Shown: positions 48,770 to 61,134 of the stretch, piece by piece | How the letters are laid out: every line of letters begins with the position of its first letter | Numbering within the stretch: position 1 is the stretch's first letter | Origin: Ophioderma brevispina | Lineage: Eukaryota; Echinodermata; Ophiuroidea; Amphilepidida; Ophiodermatidae | Direction: 5' to 3' | DNA length: 64,000 nt | Assembly (NCBI GenBank): GCA_023653785.1 | Contig: JAMKCH010084927.1 | Span: 1 to 64,000 of the forward strand | Position numbers and translations under genes: made by a program | The notes under the pieces: model-generated | Database searches by the model: none | Told to the model about the DNA's origin: nothing | Seen by the model: only the letters and a program-made list of their open reading frames with translations

Positions 48770-49800
48770 TGTAATTCAGTTGCACAATGAATGTTCACAG
48801 AATGTAATTTGTATACAATGCTTTCAAATAAGTGGAAGCATGTTCACAACAAGTATTTGTATACATTGCTTTCAAAAATTAGAAGCATGTTCCAACACTG
48901 TAATTTGTATAAACCCCATTGCTTTCAAGAGTGGAAGCAATGTTCAGACAATTGTAATTTGTAACATTGCTTCAAAAGTGGAAGCAATGTTCACACAATG
49001 TACTTGTATACATTCTTTCAAAGAAGTAGAAGCAATTCAACAATTTACTTTGATACATGGTTTTCAAGAAGTGGAAGCAATGTTTCACACCTGTAAGTGG
49101 AAACCAATGTCACACAATTTAACTGTATACATTTTTTCAAAGAAGTGGAAGCCATGCTCACCCAATGGTAATTTGTATACACTGCTTCCAATTAAGTGGA
49201 AGCAATGTTCACACAATTGAATTGTATACATTGCTGTCAAAGAATGGAAAGACAATGTTCCATAATGTAATTTATCACTGCTTTCAAGAAGTGGAAGCAA
49301 TGTTCACACAATGTAATTTGTATACAATTGCTTTCAAAGAAGGTGGAAGGCAATCTGCAAAATGTAATTTGTATACATATCGTTTTTAAAGAAGTGGAAG
49401 CAATGTTTCACACATGTGATTTGTCTACATTGTTTCTAAAAGTGGAAGCATGTTCACCAATATAATTTGGTTATACATGCTTTCAAAAAGTGGAAGCAAT
49501 GTTCACACAGTAATTTGTAATAATGCTTTCAAAGAGTTGAACAATTTCATGCAATGTAATTTGTATACATTGCTTTCAAAAAGATGTAAGCAACGTTCAC
49601 ACAATTAATTTATACATTGCTTAAAAAGTGGAAGTAATGTTTCCACCATGTAGTTGTATACATTGCTTCCCAAAGAAGTTGGAAGCAATGTTTCACACAC
49701 AATTAACTTGTATACATTGCTTTCAAAGAAGTGGAAGCAATGATCACACAATGTTTTTGATTGTATACAATTGCTTTCGAAGAAGTAGAAGCAATTCTAG
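48770..49800. repeat. Minisatellite, ~51-53-bp unit, about twenty copies
   Basis: Unit: CATTGCTTTCAAAGAAGTGG AAGCAATG then TTCACACAATGTAATTTGTATA. Each unit contains an ATTGCTTC...GAAGCAAT inverted repeat. Adjacent copies differ mainly by single-base insertions and deletions, especially in homopolymers. Open frames across it (for example 48753-49220, both strands) are produced by the array and are not genes. In the large STK32 intron. Confidence 0.85.
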
Positions 49801-52800
49801 TATGGGTTAATTTTAGTAATGTTTGAATATTTGGCATAATTACATATACCCTTCACACCTACTCCATTATGTGCTTTATTCTGTTAACTACAGCAGAATA
49901 TAGAGATTAGGTGCAAAGGGTATAATGTAATGTTATTAGAGAGATGGTGGATGCGCGGCGCCCACCACTTAAAATATTGGATGCCCATCCTTATGACACC
50001 ATCCTAAGATTGGCCAAAACAAAACTCTCATCTTTTATTCTCATTTTATTTAGAATTGTGTAGTTTGTGCTTTTTATCGACATAACATTTGTAAACAATA
50101 TTCTTACATCATTCTTTTTATTCATTTTTAAATAATTGCACCCTCTTGAAAACACATGTTTTTAATCCAAGGAACCAAAGTCGTGCGGGCGGGTATTGTC
50201 ACGCTGCGTAAATTGCATTTGCATACCATCGTGACATGCACGACGCGTATAAACGCGTTGTTTGAGCGTGTCTCGCGTGTCCATATATTCGACTACACCG
50301 ACGTATGGCTGCAACGCACTATCCCCTCTCTTACCCAGTGATGGCGGGCTTTGACCTAAACCAATGAATTTCTTAATAACATGATTACCCACCCCACTGA
50401 ATAGAATGATGAATCTTTAAATTCTACAATCACTCTTGAAGAGTAACATGTCTTATCTGTACATGATCCTTTAAATTCATACTATGATTTTCAGTTTTTG
50501 AAGTATTCCTTAATGAAATCCCAAGCCTCAACAATGCCTTTGATTTCATTTGCTGGATGTAAAACACTTAATTGTAAGGCCATGCTAAATGATAATCAGG
50601 GACCCAATTTTTATTGCAATTTTTTTGCTTTCCCACCCCCCCAGACATATAGACCATTTACTTCATCGAAAAAAAAACACAAGCATTCTAAATCTTGATT
50701 GAAAGATGAATTCAGGCTGTGTTGGAATAAACAATCAGACAAAGCTTCTACATTCCTCACTAATATATGTATTATTGATATTACGTAGCCAATTATTTCT
50801 TGTTACAGAAAACTGTCATTGTAATATTTCAGAAAAGCAAGGGATATAAATATTATGGTCGTGAGCATAGCACACTGTTTACCAAGTACACACAGATTTC
50901 TAATTAAGCCCTCCTCCAGGGATGTACTCTGTGAATCAGACCTATTAATCTCCTTCTATCCCCTAATTTGCAATTCTATACTGTACAATCAAATTTCTAT
51001 GCGTTTCTATGTTGATGTTTTTCTAGATCTTGTGTGTACGGTATGTTATTCGATACTGCCAATTTTTCAAACCAAAATCTTGCGATGATCTTGACAATAG
51101 TATATCAACTTGAAACTTGTTACTTTTTTTTGAATTTGCCTGCTACCATCCCACTGACACATATCTTGATAAACATCCCTTAAATCCAAAACAAAAAGCT
51201 CCATTTTCACAACACTCCCATGAATTGGATGTTAACTTGAACTTGCCCTATATTCTAATCAGCACATGCATGCTTGAAAAGTTGTACAATGTTGCTGTCT
51301 GAATTTGGTTATGTCGCCAGAAACATTTGAAATTGAAGATGAAATTGGGTAATGGCGAGGGTAATCAGAGACAGCCCGGAGTCAATGAATGAAGGCTTCC
51401 TTGCAATATAAATGCTAGGTGTGGAGTAATGAGCACTTGTGGAACTCTGACTGTGCAATGACTGCTGCGGTTTGTTTTATCATTCCCATGTGTGAAGTGC
51501 AAGGTGTTGATATTATAGTGTGATTCACTATAGGAATGAAACCTGACCTTTGATAAAGTACATGAGATAACACTAGGTAATGCCAAGGTCATGATACAAC
51601 CATAGAGTAAATACACTATATTAGCATAGTGTATTTTAGCACCGCTTGTAGCCTCTCCCCTTACAAAATCTGTAGAGTGGCAAAAGACTGGGTTCATGTT
51701 TCACCTTAACTGAACAGGGTATAAGACAGTTTTGATGTTGTTTAGACAGAGTTTTCATTTCTAATATATTGACTATATTGCGTATGTTTATTGATTTGGT
51801 AATCCATATGACCAAAGGTAGATAGAAGGACATAGATGCAATAGGATGGAAGTTAACATTGTACTGATACAAGTCCAAGTCTGCATGGTAACTATGATTT
51901 GTTAGAAGTACCTCTTGTGTAGAGTACTCCTGAAGTTGTCTTCAAGGTTATTGATAGATGCACAAGGTCATTTTTAACAACTGCTCGGTCTGGATTTACC
52001 CGTGGTTAGGCAGCAAAGTAACCTTTTCACATCAAACCTTCTTTTTCTGTCCAAGCAATGGTAAACTCACCCAAGCTCACACAACGACAGGTAACTCACT
52101 CTCTCTTTTTTTCAATTGCAACTCGTACAGACAAAGTTAAGCTGTGATATGACACACCTGTCTGCAATTACATAAGGACTCAACATATCTAATTCTATTG
52201 ATATCACATATTGGTTTGTTATATAGCCTCCATTTTGGTCTGATTAAACTTTTAAAAAATATTATTTTCTCAATTTTTTTGAGAAAGATTTCTCACAGGA
52301 CAAGTATTGTTGTTTTACTATAAAAGAGAGAAAGGGGAATACCCTAGTTTGTTTTTGCTAAGTGCACCTGTTTAGATTGGACCATAGGGGAAGTGGGGGA
52401 TTCCCCAAGAATGCTAAAATTAGTAACTGACTCAGCTTGTTTATGCTTTAAACAAATCAAAACATTGCAAAGATCTGGAATTCCCCACAAAGTTTATAGT
52501 ATATGAGTGATGTCATTTAGATGTGAAATCTGATTTGATGGTGCAAGGTCATTTGATGCATAAGAATGATGTAATGTCTATTTTTATACTGGGATTTTTT
52601 TTTAAATAAACTTTTAAACTTCTGCTTATTAAATGTTAGCGGTAAGCAGTTGCAATCAGCTATTACAGTATGGATAGCTAGTTTTATCTACAATAATGGT
52701 AGATGTTATGCTTCACACACAAGTGGCCAGGATTTATTAATATTTTCAATGCCATGTGAGCAGATGCTGTAATTATTCTACTGTCGTCTTTGAGCCGAAA

Positions 52801-54106
52801 GTGTTCGGAATCAAAATAGGATTCCAAATTGTTGACATAGATCGTGGTGTTATCTTGGACTGATATACTGTGGATTTATTCTCGTCAGGGACTTAATTTC
52901 ACCTTGTCGGTTGCAACAACTGCTGGACAAGATTACCCTCAGGACTGAGAAGATTCCCGGGGAATATAATACCTGAGGATTTTTTATGAACTTTTGCGCT
53001 GTCATTTTGGAGTCTTCGCTGTGAGACATATCATCGTTGACTGCAACTGCTTCTTGTGGACATATGGACATTCTTAGGACAAAAAGTATACTGTAATCTT
53101 AAATATTGAGTGTAATTTTATGTACAGTTTGTTTTGGACAGACCAAATCCTGACCAAATCAAGTAACACATTAAAACTGGTTATTATATATAATTTTAGA
53201 TATCATTTTGTGCACAGGCTCATTTATTTGTGTTTGAAGGTATTTCGACCTTAGACGCTACGAGAGCGTCATAACATTGTGAACAATTACACATAGAGCA
53301 TCACGACATCTATAATTCCCTGCGCTAGCTCTGTCGGTGATTAAACCTAGCTAGACAATAGAAAATGTTTAAAAAGCTACAACGGCTCCCCCTAAATTGC
53401 TCATAAATCCCGACAGGCCAGGTGGTGAAAAATTGACCTTCACGGGTGCTCGCCGAGTACCTTCACGGTGCTCGCGAGTACCTTCAAGGGTGCCTTCGCG
53501 AGTACCTTAAGGTGCTTGTAAGTACCTTCAATCAAAGTCAAATTTACTCAAAGTCAAGTTTATGGAATCACTGCAAATACACGTTTGACGTTTTTGGCTC
53601 AAGTGACTGTTGATCAATATATCGCTGCTCTATCCAGCAAGCATCATTAAGAATATCAGCAGGGTGGTCAAACAACATTCACTGAGTGATGATTCCCAAT
53701 TCTGAAAAAGAAAATCAGCTTTAAAGGCCGACGCGAGATTTCAAAATATTTTTTTTTGTAGTAATCAAAAATAGTCATCTAGAACTAAAGATAGTCACCT
53801 ATAATGCTTAATTCCAAAGTTAGAGATGAATCAGTTTTTCAGTTTTAATGCAGTAAGGATTTATGCACAGTACAACAATGCCATAGGATACCACGTATAA
53901 CAAAAATTTCGGATCTGGAATTTGATAACAAAGTTGTGAATTTCTATATGAACGACTTCGATTTGAGCTTAGTTATTTCACACAATGATTAGTATATGGA
54001 CAAGCATTGTGTGTATGCAAAAAACATGATTTGTTTAAAAATTGAGTGTGCCCTCATTGGGAAATCTCTGAGTCAGCCTTTAAGTCCTACAAAATGGTTG
54101 ACTTAC
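49801..54106. other. STK32 intron, no further gene seen
   Basis: Apart from the CpG pocket, AT-rich intronic sequence. 53440-53530 has repeated GAGTACCTTCA/GGTGCTCGC words; 53238-53272 has two adjacent small hairpins (AAGGT..ACCTT, GACGCT..AGCGTC). Confidence 0.5.
50175..50350. other. CpG-dense pocket
   Basis: CGTGCGGGCGGG, CACGCTGCG, GCACGACGCG, AAACGCGTTG, CTCGCGTG: far more CpG than the AT-rich intron around it. No convincing frame. Possibly a recent mobile-element insertion or an unmethylated regulatory site. Confidence 0.4.
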
Positions 54107-54232
54107 TGGAGGAACAAATGATGGCTTGCTTTTCATTTGTAAGACAGCGTCCCAGTCGACATCATCAACAAAGGAGTGTTTAGCCAGCTCATCTAGTGAA
54201 GATATTCTCTGCTCTGGATCTATGGCTATTAA
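54107..54232 (-). CDS. STK32: STK32-like kinase, subdomain XI exon
   Basis: Exactly 42 codons, phase 0 at both ends: LIAIDPEQRISSLDELAKHS followed by FVDDVDWDAVLQMKSKPSFV and PP. The DPEQR motif contains the subdomain XI Arg that pairs with the Glu of APE in the first exon. The stretch DVDWDAV...PSFVPP corresponds to DINWDAV...PGFIP of vertebrate STK32A, the end of the kinase fold. The acceptor is TTTCAG|TTA and the donor CCA|GTAAGT. It lies only 744 bp downstream of the preceding exon and is followed by an 18.3-kb repeat-filled intron. Confidence 0.93.
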
Positions 54233-54529
54233 CTGAAATTGGAAAACAAGCAAGATGGACACGGGAATAAGGAATTAAGTGATTTCTAGAGGGACCAGAA
54301 TTCACAAAACTGTCCCAGTAATCATTTCCAACAGGTTCTAAAAAGACCATTTACAGGTGAAAAGCATGAAAATGAGTATTTACATTAATTTAGCCAAATT
54401 TTAGACCAAAATTTGTCACAATCCTTCATTCTGACCCCATATTTTGAACTGAGGATCAACTGCGACCCGAAATTTTGAGCCAGGGAGCAACTGCCCTTCC
54501 ACTCCAGCAATCAGTATGCAACTGCTTGT

Positions 54530-54890
54530 CATACAACCTTTGACCTTGATATGTGACCTTTGACTCATAAACAATGAAGAATTTTTTCTGCATAATATCC
54601 ATAAACCAATTTTTGGTTCCAATTGAACTTCAACTTTTCAAATGAGGTCAATTTTACATTTTCAGTCTATCTTACAACTTGACCTCACAAGACCTTTGAC
54701 CTTATATCAACAAATGAGGTATCCCATATTGCACCTTTGACTCAAGTTTGGTTGAAATCCATTGAAGTATGCAGATATTACATGCAAATGTTAACCCCTT
54801 TTCACAAAAGACAATAACAGACAACAACTTCATCAACAGACTGACAACAATGGACTAAGTAATCCCTGTGTCTTGCCTGATTCCTTACTT
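54530..54890. mobile_element. Degenerate copy of the tandem-unit element
   Basis: Contains CCTTTGACCTTGATATGTGACC, the AACTTCAACTTTTCAAATGA G block and the CCATTGAAGTATGCAGATAT/TTAACCCCTTTTCACA right-hand sequence of the family, ending near CCCTGTGTCTTGCC. Head absent. In the 744-bp intron's left-hand neighbour, between two STK32 exons. Confidence 0.55.
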
Positions 54891-54976
54891 ATAGGTGGAC
54901 TATGACCAAATTTTGTTTTCCTTTACTAGTTTGCATGGATAAAGATAAATTTCTTTATGTTGTGTTTATGTCTTAC

Positions 54977-55091
54977 CTGTTTTATGACGTCTGTCATGGC
55001 AGGACTCCATGATGAGGGATAGTGCGGATGTGTATTTGTGTACAAATGCTTTATATCACTTACTGATGAGTTGGAATGAATGTCATACGGC
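54977..55091 (-). CDS. STK32: STK32-like kinase, subdomain X exon
   Basis: Encodes PYDIHSNSSVSDIKHLYT followed by a segment ending TDVIKQ, 38 codons plus one base. It matches the STK32 region that reads RGRRPYHI...WSQEM in vertebrates, the alpha-G/alpha-H part of the kinase C-lobe. The donor is CAG|GTAAGA. Two overlapping acceptors exist: ACAG at 55094-55097 and ACAGAG ending at 55092. I chose the second because it completes an Arg codon with the AG left over from the preceding exon and keeps PYDIH in frame. Using the first would require another indel at the boundary. The family signature is a lipid-modified kinase of poorly known substrate range; that is family knowledge, not visible here. 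Confidence 0.9.
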
Positions 55092-56527
55092 CTCTGTAAA
55101 AAAAAATAAAAGGAATTATGAATTTGTGAAAGGGCTATTGCAATATTTTGATGAAATGTCCTATTGCAGTTTCATATTCAACTGAGGGAGAGGAAGTGTT
55201 ACCTAACACAAAATGTTCAGGGTAATAATTTAGCATCAAATCTTGATAATTTAATATTGAAATTGCTACCATTTATGTCACAAGCAAACTTCTGTTGGCT
55301 ATTGCTTTTAAAATGGCTTAAACCTGGGTTTAAAATTAGACTCCCTTCGAGAAAAGCAGTCCAAGTACTCGCTGCTAGTTGACTACCCTGCATCACAACA
55401 TGGGAATATGGGGCAAGACAGCATGACATCTTGTTACGCCACAATGGTCTGCTTGTTATTCCTCCTTTATGTGGTAACTTGACCTCATTACGTCTTGCTA
55501 GCGTTGCTAGTCTCCACTCGCTTACCTTCCCTTAAAGATTGATTCCAAGGGATGTGTTTGCAAATTTCCCAATAACAACTAGGTTTCGGGAAGCAAGGCA
55601 ATACAAGTAGATGAGACTCGAGAAACCTGTCAGACTATTGCTTGTACTCACTGGCAACACCAGACTTTTCAAATTGGGGGGGGGCATGGGGAAAGTTTAA
55701 ATGAGGTGTTATGCCTATAGCATGAAAGGCAAGTATCTTTCTCATTTGGAGAGAGAGAGTGTGTGTGCAAAAGAGGGGCAAGGGTACTGATGGGGAGAAA
55801 CCATAGAGCTAGAATATAAACCAAGAGGGGAAACGCTCGTGTTATTGAATAGGCCAGCAACGTAACCAATTTCTCTCACACCTCGCGCGCCATCCTTCTT
55901 GTTGCGCAACCAGCCGCGCGTCGTCGCTGTTACTGCACAAGCACACGCACCTATAAATCGGTGCATCACGCGTTATGTTATCAGTGTTGCATTTCCCCAG
56001 TGTTCCATTGCCTGATCTGCCGATTTTTCTGCAATAATTATGCGAAAACCAATCGATGAAAGAGACCATGCATCTAAAAAGATTCCTGCAATCCTAATGC
56101 ACAAAAAGTCTCCTGATGACCCCTGTTAATTTTGCTTAGGAAAAGAGATATTTGAGTCCGAGTGATAGCATGTGGCATCAGTTGTTATTGTTGTTTTCAC
56201 TCGCCAAGTGCGGCGAACGTAAAATACTCACATGTCTCATAAATATGCATAAGGACTTTTCAAATACGACGATACGTAAACCAAATATGGTGGTGCCCAA
56301 AACTATGCTAATGAAGTGCATATGCTCATTATAATACTTTTGGGCACCTCGATTTTGGTTACGCCGTTTGTGGAGAATGGTCTATCTTATATAAGTCGTT
56401 GGGAGAAACCCTACTGCCACTGCTTGTACTAAAGAACGTACTAAAGACTTGTACAATCCCCCACCTTATCTGTCAATTCATCTTCAAGGAACACGGAAAA
56501 TTATCAAATTCCTCAAACGTTTTCTTT

Positions 56528-57660
56528 AAAAATACATCGGTCCTCGGACCGCTTGTGTCGCCTGCCATCGCTGTTTGTGAATGATAGGCCTAACATGACC
56601 TTTGACCTTGATATGTGACCTTTGACCTCATAAACAAATGAGGGTTTGCATGTAAACTCCATAAACCAAGTTTGATTCTAATTGAACTTCAACTTGTCAA
56701 ATGAGGTCAATTTTACATTTTCAGCCTAGTTTACAACTTGACCTCACATGATCTTTGACCTTGGTATATGTGTTTGTGAATGATAGGCCTAACATGACCT
56801 TTGACCTTGATATGTGACCTTTGACCTCATAAACAAATGAGGGTTTGCATGTAAACTCCATAAACCAAGTTTGATTCTAATTGAACTTCAACTTGTCAAA
56901 TGAGGTCAATTTTACATTTTCAGCCTAGTTTACAACTTGACCTCACATGATCTTTGACCTTGGTATATGACCTTTTACCTCATCAACAAATGAGGGATAA
57001 CATGTTGCACCTATGACTCAAGTTTGGTTCCAATTGAACTTCAACTTTTCAAATGAGGTCAATTTTTACTTTTCACAGCCTATTTAACAACCTTGACCTC
57101 ACTTGACTTTGACCTCCAGTATGTGAATTTGACACTCACAACAAATAGTGGATGGCATATTGCAGGACCTTGCCCCAAGTTTGATATACAATTGGATCTA
57201 TTAAGCCCAATTAATCGTCTAGCTATGATGTGCAAAAATATTGGGCGAGACGCAGTCGGCCCAATTATTTTAAAACTCATAGCGTAACCAGATTAATTGT
57301 GGGCGTCAATCATACAAGTTTTTCCATTATCATGTTTGGACCGATATTTCCCACACTTGTGACGTCCTCAAAACTGAGAATGGTTTACATCATCAAAGTT
57401 TGGATATTACGTCACATTTTAAAACCCTGTTTGCACAACACCAACAGACAAAATCAATAGACCTCAACACCACATTGACAAGTCATCCTTATGTGTCCTC
57501 TGCTCAGGCAGCACACAAAAATTCTGTAAATATCTATATTAACATAAACCATATTGCAAGAATATAGATTAGTATATCCTGAAAAAAGTTGTTGGGACAA
57601 ATGTGATCCTATGTGTCTTCCTGCCTTAGGGCAGGCCACAAAAAAATCCTGTAAATATCT
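56528..57660. mobile_element. Second copy of the tandem-unit element, with nested insertion
   Basis: Starts with the same ATACATCGGTCCTCGGACCG...TTGTGTCGCCTGCC head as the copy at 46.3 kb and ends with two right-end-like segments (about 57490-57520 and 57610-57650: TGTGTCTTCCTGCC...GGCAGGCCACA). It contains a perfect 199-bp tandem duplication (56572-56770 and 56771-56969) plus a further unit, and is interrupted near 57200-57390 by a palindromic repeat. Confidence 0.65.
57201..57390. repeat. Palindromic repeat family, copy 3 (nested)
   Basis: TTAAGCCCAATTAATCGTCT...GCAAAAATATTGGGCGAGAC...GCCCAATTATTTTAAAACTC ATAGC, then the TTATCATGTTTGGACC second hairpin. It is inserted inside the tandem-unit element, so it moved after that element arrived. 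Confidence 0.6.
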
Positions 57661-58394
57661 ATATTACCAGAACAAAACCACTATTAAAAAATATAGATTA
57701 TAAAATTCCTGAGAAGTTTGTTTTTTATATTTTTAATTACCTGAGATAGAATCAAATGCTAACAGAATACGATTGAAGACATTTTTAATAATTTAGAATA
57801 TAAGCTGAATCATACCCTAAGCGTAACTATTGCCAACTGAATTTTAGATTAAGCAATCCAAAATCTGGATTTACTCTTATATTCATCACTGTAAAACACT
57901 TCAATGAGAATGTCAAACACAGATCTTTCAAAATTGCGCAATCTGAAACTGCCTTAAGTTGACATCAGTGCAACCCCTTACACAACATTTTTTCCAATGC
58001 GCTCTGTCATGTTTTCATGTTCCCACAAAGAAATACAACACTTTATTTGGGTGTCTTAAACCTAATTCATGGGAAGCACATGTGAAACGTGATAGTTCTA
58101 TCACTTCTACAACTGTTCTAGTTAAATAAAATTAAATATGCCTAGCTCACTTTTAAAAAAAAACCTGTCTTATCTTAAAAGAATCGGATTACATTGAGCA
58201 AACTTACATGCACCTGTTGAATGCATGGTTCTGAATATAGGGTACGAGAGCGAGAAGAGAGATAGTCTTAAAACCCCAAACATGGATCGATTTAGGATGA
58301 TTGATCTGTGATTTAAAGTGTCAAAAACATGCAATTGGTAAAATTAATCATGCAAGTTTCTGCTTAAATCAAAGTTGTTTTCTTAACATTTTGA

Positions 58395-58650
58395 ATTTAT
58401 TTATGTTTTGTTGTTGGATGATGATGAGGTTTTGTTTGTTTGATGATGATGATGATGATGTGTTGTTGTTGTGATGATGTGTTGGATGATGATATGATGA
58501 TGAAATGAATTATGTTGTGTGGAATAATGATGATGTTTTTGTTAGATGATGATGATGATGTTTGTTTGATGATTGATTTGTTGGATGATGATGGATGATG
58601 TTGTTGGATGAAGGATGATGATGTTGTTATGATGAGTATTTGGCTTCTGC
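58395..58650. repeat. GATG/GTTG simple repeat
   Basis: Irregular GATGATGATG and TGTTGTTG runs; no coding significance. Confidence 0.85.
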
Positions 58651-58654
58651 TGCT

Positions 58655-58990
58655 TCCTGAGCCTTGTTGTGATGCTGCTGCTGTTGGTTTGCTGCTGATG
58701 CATGGCTGAGTTGGTTTGTAGCTGCGTTGTTATTCTGCCCTGCTGTTTTGAGCTGCGTGCTGCACATGTTGTTGTGCCTGCTCAGCTGCCTGCTGCTGCT
58801 GCTAGCATTCCTGTTGCTTTGCCTGCTGCTGCTGCTGCTGCGTGAGTTTGCTGCTGCTGCTCTGCTGCTGCTGCTCTTTTTTTCTGCTGCTGGTTTATGC
58901 TGTGTTTGCTGCCTGCTGTTTGTTGAGTGCTGCTTTTTGTTTGTTTGTTGTTTTTTAGTGTTGTTTGTTTCGATTTGTTGTTAGTCTTTC
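58655..58990. repeat. CTG/GCTGCT simple repeat
   Basis: Interrupted (CTG)n, GCCTGCTGCTGCTGCTG-type. It creates Leu-rich (plus) and Ala/Gln-rich (minus) open frames that should not be called genes. In the 6-kb STK32 intron. Confidence 0.85.
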
Positions 58991-59149
58991 CTCTGCTGCG
59001 GTTAATGTTTTTGTTCGCCTCCCCTCCTATCCCGGCCCCAAAACCGCAAATCCCAATCAATATCACGCACTGAATGTGTCCAGTCAACCCACTTGGACCA
59101 AACCCACACAAATGCCCCAATTGTCCAACAAGCATGCTAACGCCCTTTC

Positions 59150-59605
59150 CAATGACGTCCCTTTAATCACAAAATTTTCACAAGGTCATTCATAGCGCAA
59201 CGACTTCATTCATTTGAACCGCGTAAGGATAAACTGGGTGACTGTGGCAAACGATGGTATGGAAAAGGTGAAACAGGGGGGAACAAGCTTTAATGTTGGA
59301 TTCAAGGAAGAATGGAGTGGGTCACCATACATCCTGCGCGTGCGGGGCGCCTGCCAAGGTAGCTCCGGACTGGTCAAAGGTCACTGGAGAATTGACGGAG
59401 TACAATGAGTCAAAACCAACCGCGGCGGCAGGGGGGGCCGAGAAACCAGAGGGGGCTGTTCCGATGACCAAGTCCAGGCACATTAGAGAGCGATTGCCGG
59501 GAGTGGGTAAGACCCGAGGGGCGGGCAAGAGCAAAAGTGAACCTTTGGAACACAGAAACGACTTTGTGGCATTATACACAAACCCACAACCGTGGATGTA
59601 AGAGG
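59150..59605 (+). other. GC-rich island with open frames, unidentified
   Basis: Far higher G+C and CpG than its surroundings. Two overlapping plus-strand frames read as if one protein with a frameshift near 59340: VRINWVTVANDGMEKVKQGG...SPYILRVRG, then PDWSKVTGELTEYNESKPTA...TKSRHIRERLPGVGKTRGAG KSKSEPLEHRNDFVALYTNP and a stop at 59601. Basic, Gly/Ala/Lys-rich. It may be a retroelement remnant or an exon of an unknown gene; no family recognised. It sits in the 6-kb STK32 intron, in the opposite orientation. Confidence 0.35.
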
Positions 59606-60104
59606 GTCTGAAGAAAAGCCTGAACGGCGTTGAAAGGGTGTGAATTTAGGCTAAACACCTCCAAAACCGGGCTGAAAATAAATAAAATTGCAAACATTTT
59701 GATAACTGAAGGTCTGAGTTCAGGCTATAGCCTGAAAACTACAATCCCTAATCAACTGCTTTTGCTTGGGCCTTTTTTCCTTCTTGGTATTGCTGAAAAT
59801 TTTTTAATATACAAAAATGTGTGTGAGGTAAAGAAAACCTCTCCGGCCCTTTGACGTATGCTATGATCATAAGCCCAAGGAGCCTTGGCGTGGTATTTTT
59901 TAATGGACAGATCCCTTTTTAAATCAACATCACCCATCCACCCACCCACCCCCCTGCCCCCGCCCTGCCCTGTTTCATAGACATAAGCCCACACAACACA
60001 TTGTTGTTGCAAATATTCTATCTGACGGAACTACTTGAAGGACTTATATTTCACATTAAAAAATTTCTTATCTTAATTGAATCAGACCTGGTTTAAAAAC
60101 ATAA

Positions 60105-60180
60105 CTGCCTTTGTGTCTTCTGCCTCGGCAGCGACACATACTGCTTAAGGCAGGCAACACAAAAAACTAATTAAAACTAT
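60105..60180. repeat. Isolated right-end piece of the tandem-unit family
   Basis: TGTGTCTTCTGCCTCGGCAG and CTTAAGGCAGGCAACACAAA resemble the right terminus of the 46.3- and 56.5-kb elements, here apparently duplicated. Confidence 0.4.
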
Positions 60181-61134
60181 TGCTAATCATTACTCAAACT
60201 TATTAAATTTATAGAATACATTTTGCGTTATTATAATAACATAAAGCTAACTCTTGTCGGGCCATAAAACTAATTTGACCAACTGAAAAATATTATTTAT
60301 TGGCGCAATTCTCACTACCGAACTGTCTCTAAGGACATTGGTTAATCGAGGCCGCCAGACCAGAACAGAGTCAATTTTTTTGCAAAATTTAAACATTTGC
60401 TGACTCTATTGTTCTTGACAACACCAAAATAATAATCTCATATACTTTTATCGACCTTGGCTATCGGCAAAACATTTGAATTCCTTTTTTAATAATTGCC
60501 TAGAATATACTTCTTGGTGAAACAATTTAAGGGGAAAATATTAAGGCACATAATCAATTGTCATTGATTTGCAAGAAAAGAAGAGTGAAATTGAGTCATA
60601 AAAAAAAATTCAAATAAAAAAGTCTGACCTAATCCCATTTTTCCCCTTGTATCCCTTTGGACTTCTAAGAATACCAATTAGGCAAGTTCTTTGAATTTCT
60701 GCTCAAAGGACTCTTTATAAGCTTACTAATGTCTAAACTTATTATATCTTTTTCTTACAATCTCATGCATTCCTTGAATTAAAACGCATAAAGAAATTCT
60801 TTAGGGCACAGCATGTGACAGTACAATGTACACACACACACCACACATTTTGAATGCCAAACGTCAGTAATTGTTAACATGAGGCCCATAAAAATATTTT
60901 TGATTCACGTCCGGAGACTTCAAAATTGATGAGGGGGAAACTTTTTTTTCCCTTGATCGAACTAGGAAGTAATTGTGAACAGAGTCCATCCAATATTTTT
61001 TGATTCACTTCTGAGACTTTAAATTTGATGAGGGAGAACGTTTTTTATTTTTTGGCCTCGATTGAAACTAGGCAGGTAACAAGACATCTTATTTTAATAA
61101 CAGGAAACTTATTGGGTTAATCTTGGAAGCTTAC

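Noticed and set aside
48753..49220. 155-codon open frame with Cys-His-Phe repeats
   Set aside because: It runs through the 52-bp minisatellite; the protein-like periodicity is the DNA repeat, and frames shift between copies.
48570..49830. Possible CRISPR-like array
   Set aside because: The window is animal DNA and the units are contiguous minisatellite copies without unique spacers.
52850..53071. Minus-strand frame MSICPQEAVAVNDDMSHSED... in the STK32 intron
   Set aside because: Looked exon-like in composition, but it would break STK32 phase and does not match the family; kept out as unsupported.
58727..59135. Leu-rich and Ala/Gln-rich frames on opposite strands
   Set aside because: Generated by interrupted CTG repeats; no flanking coding signal.
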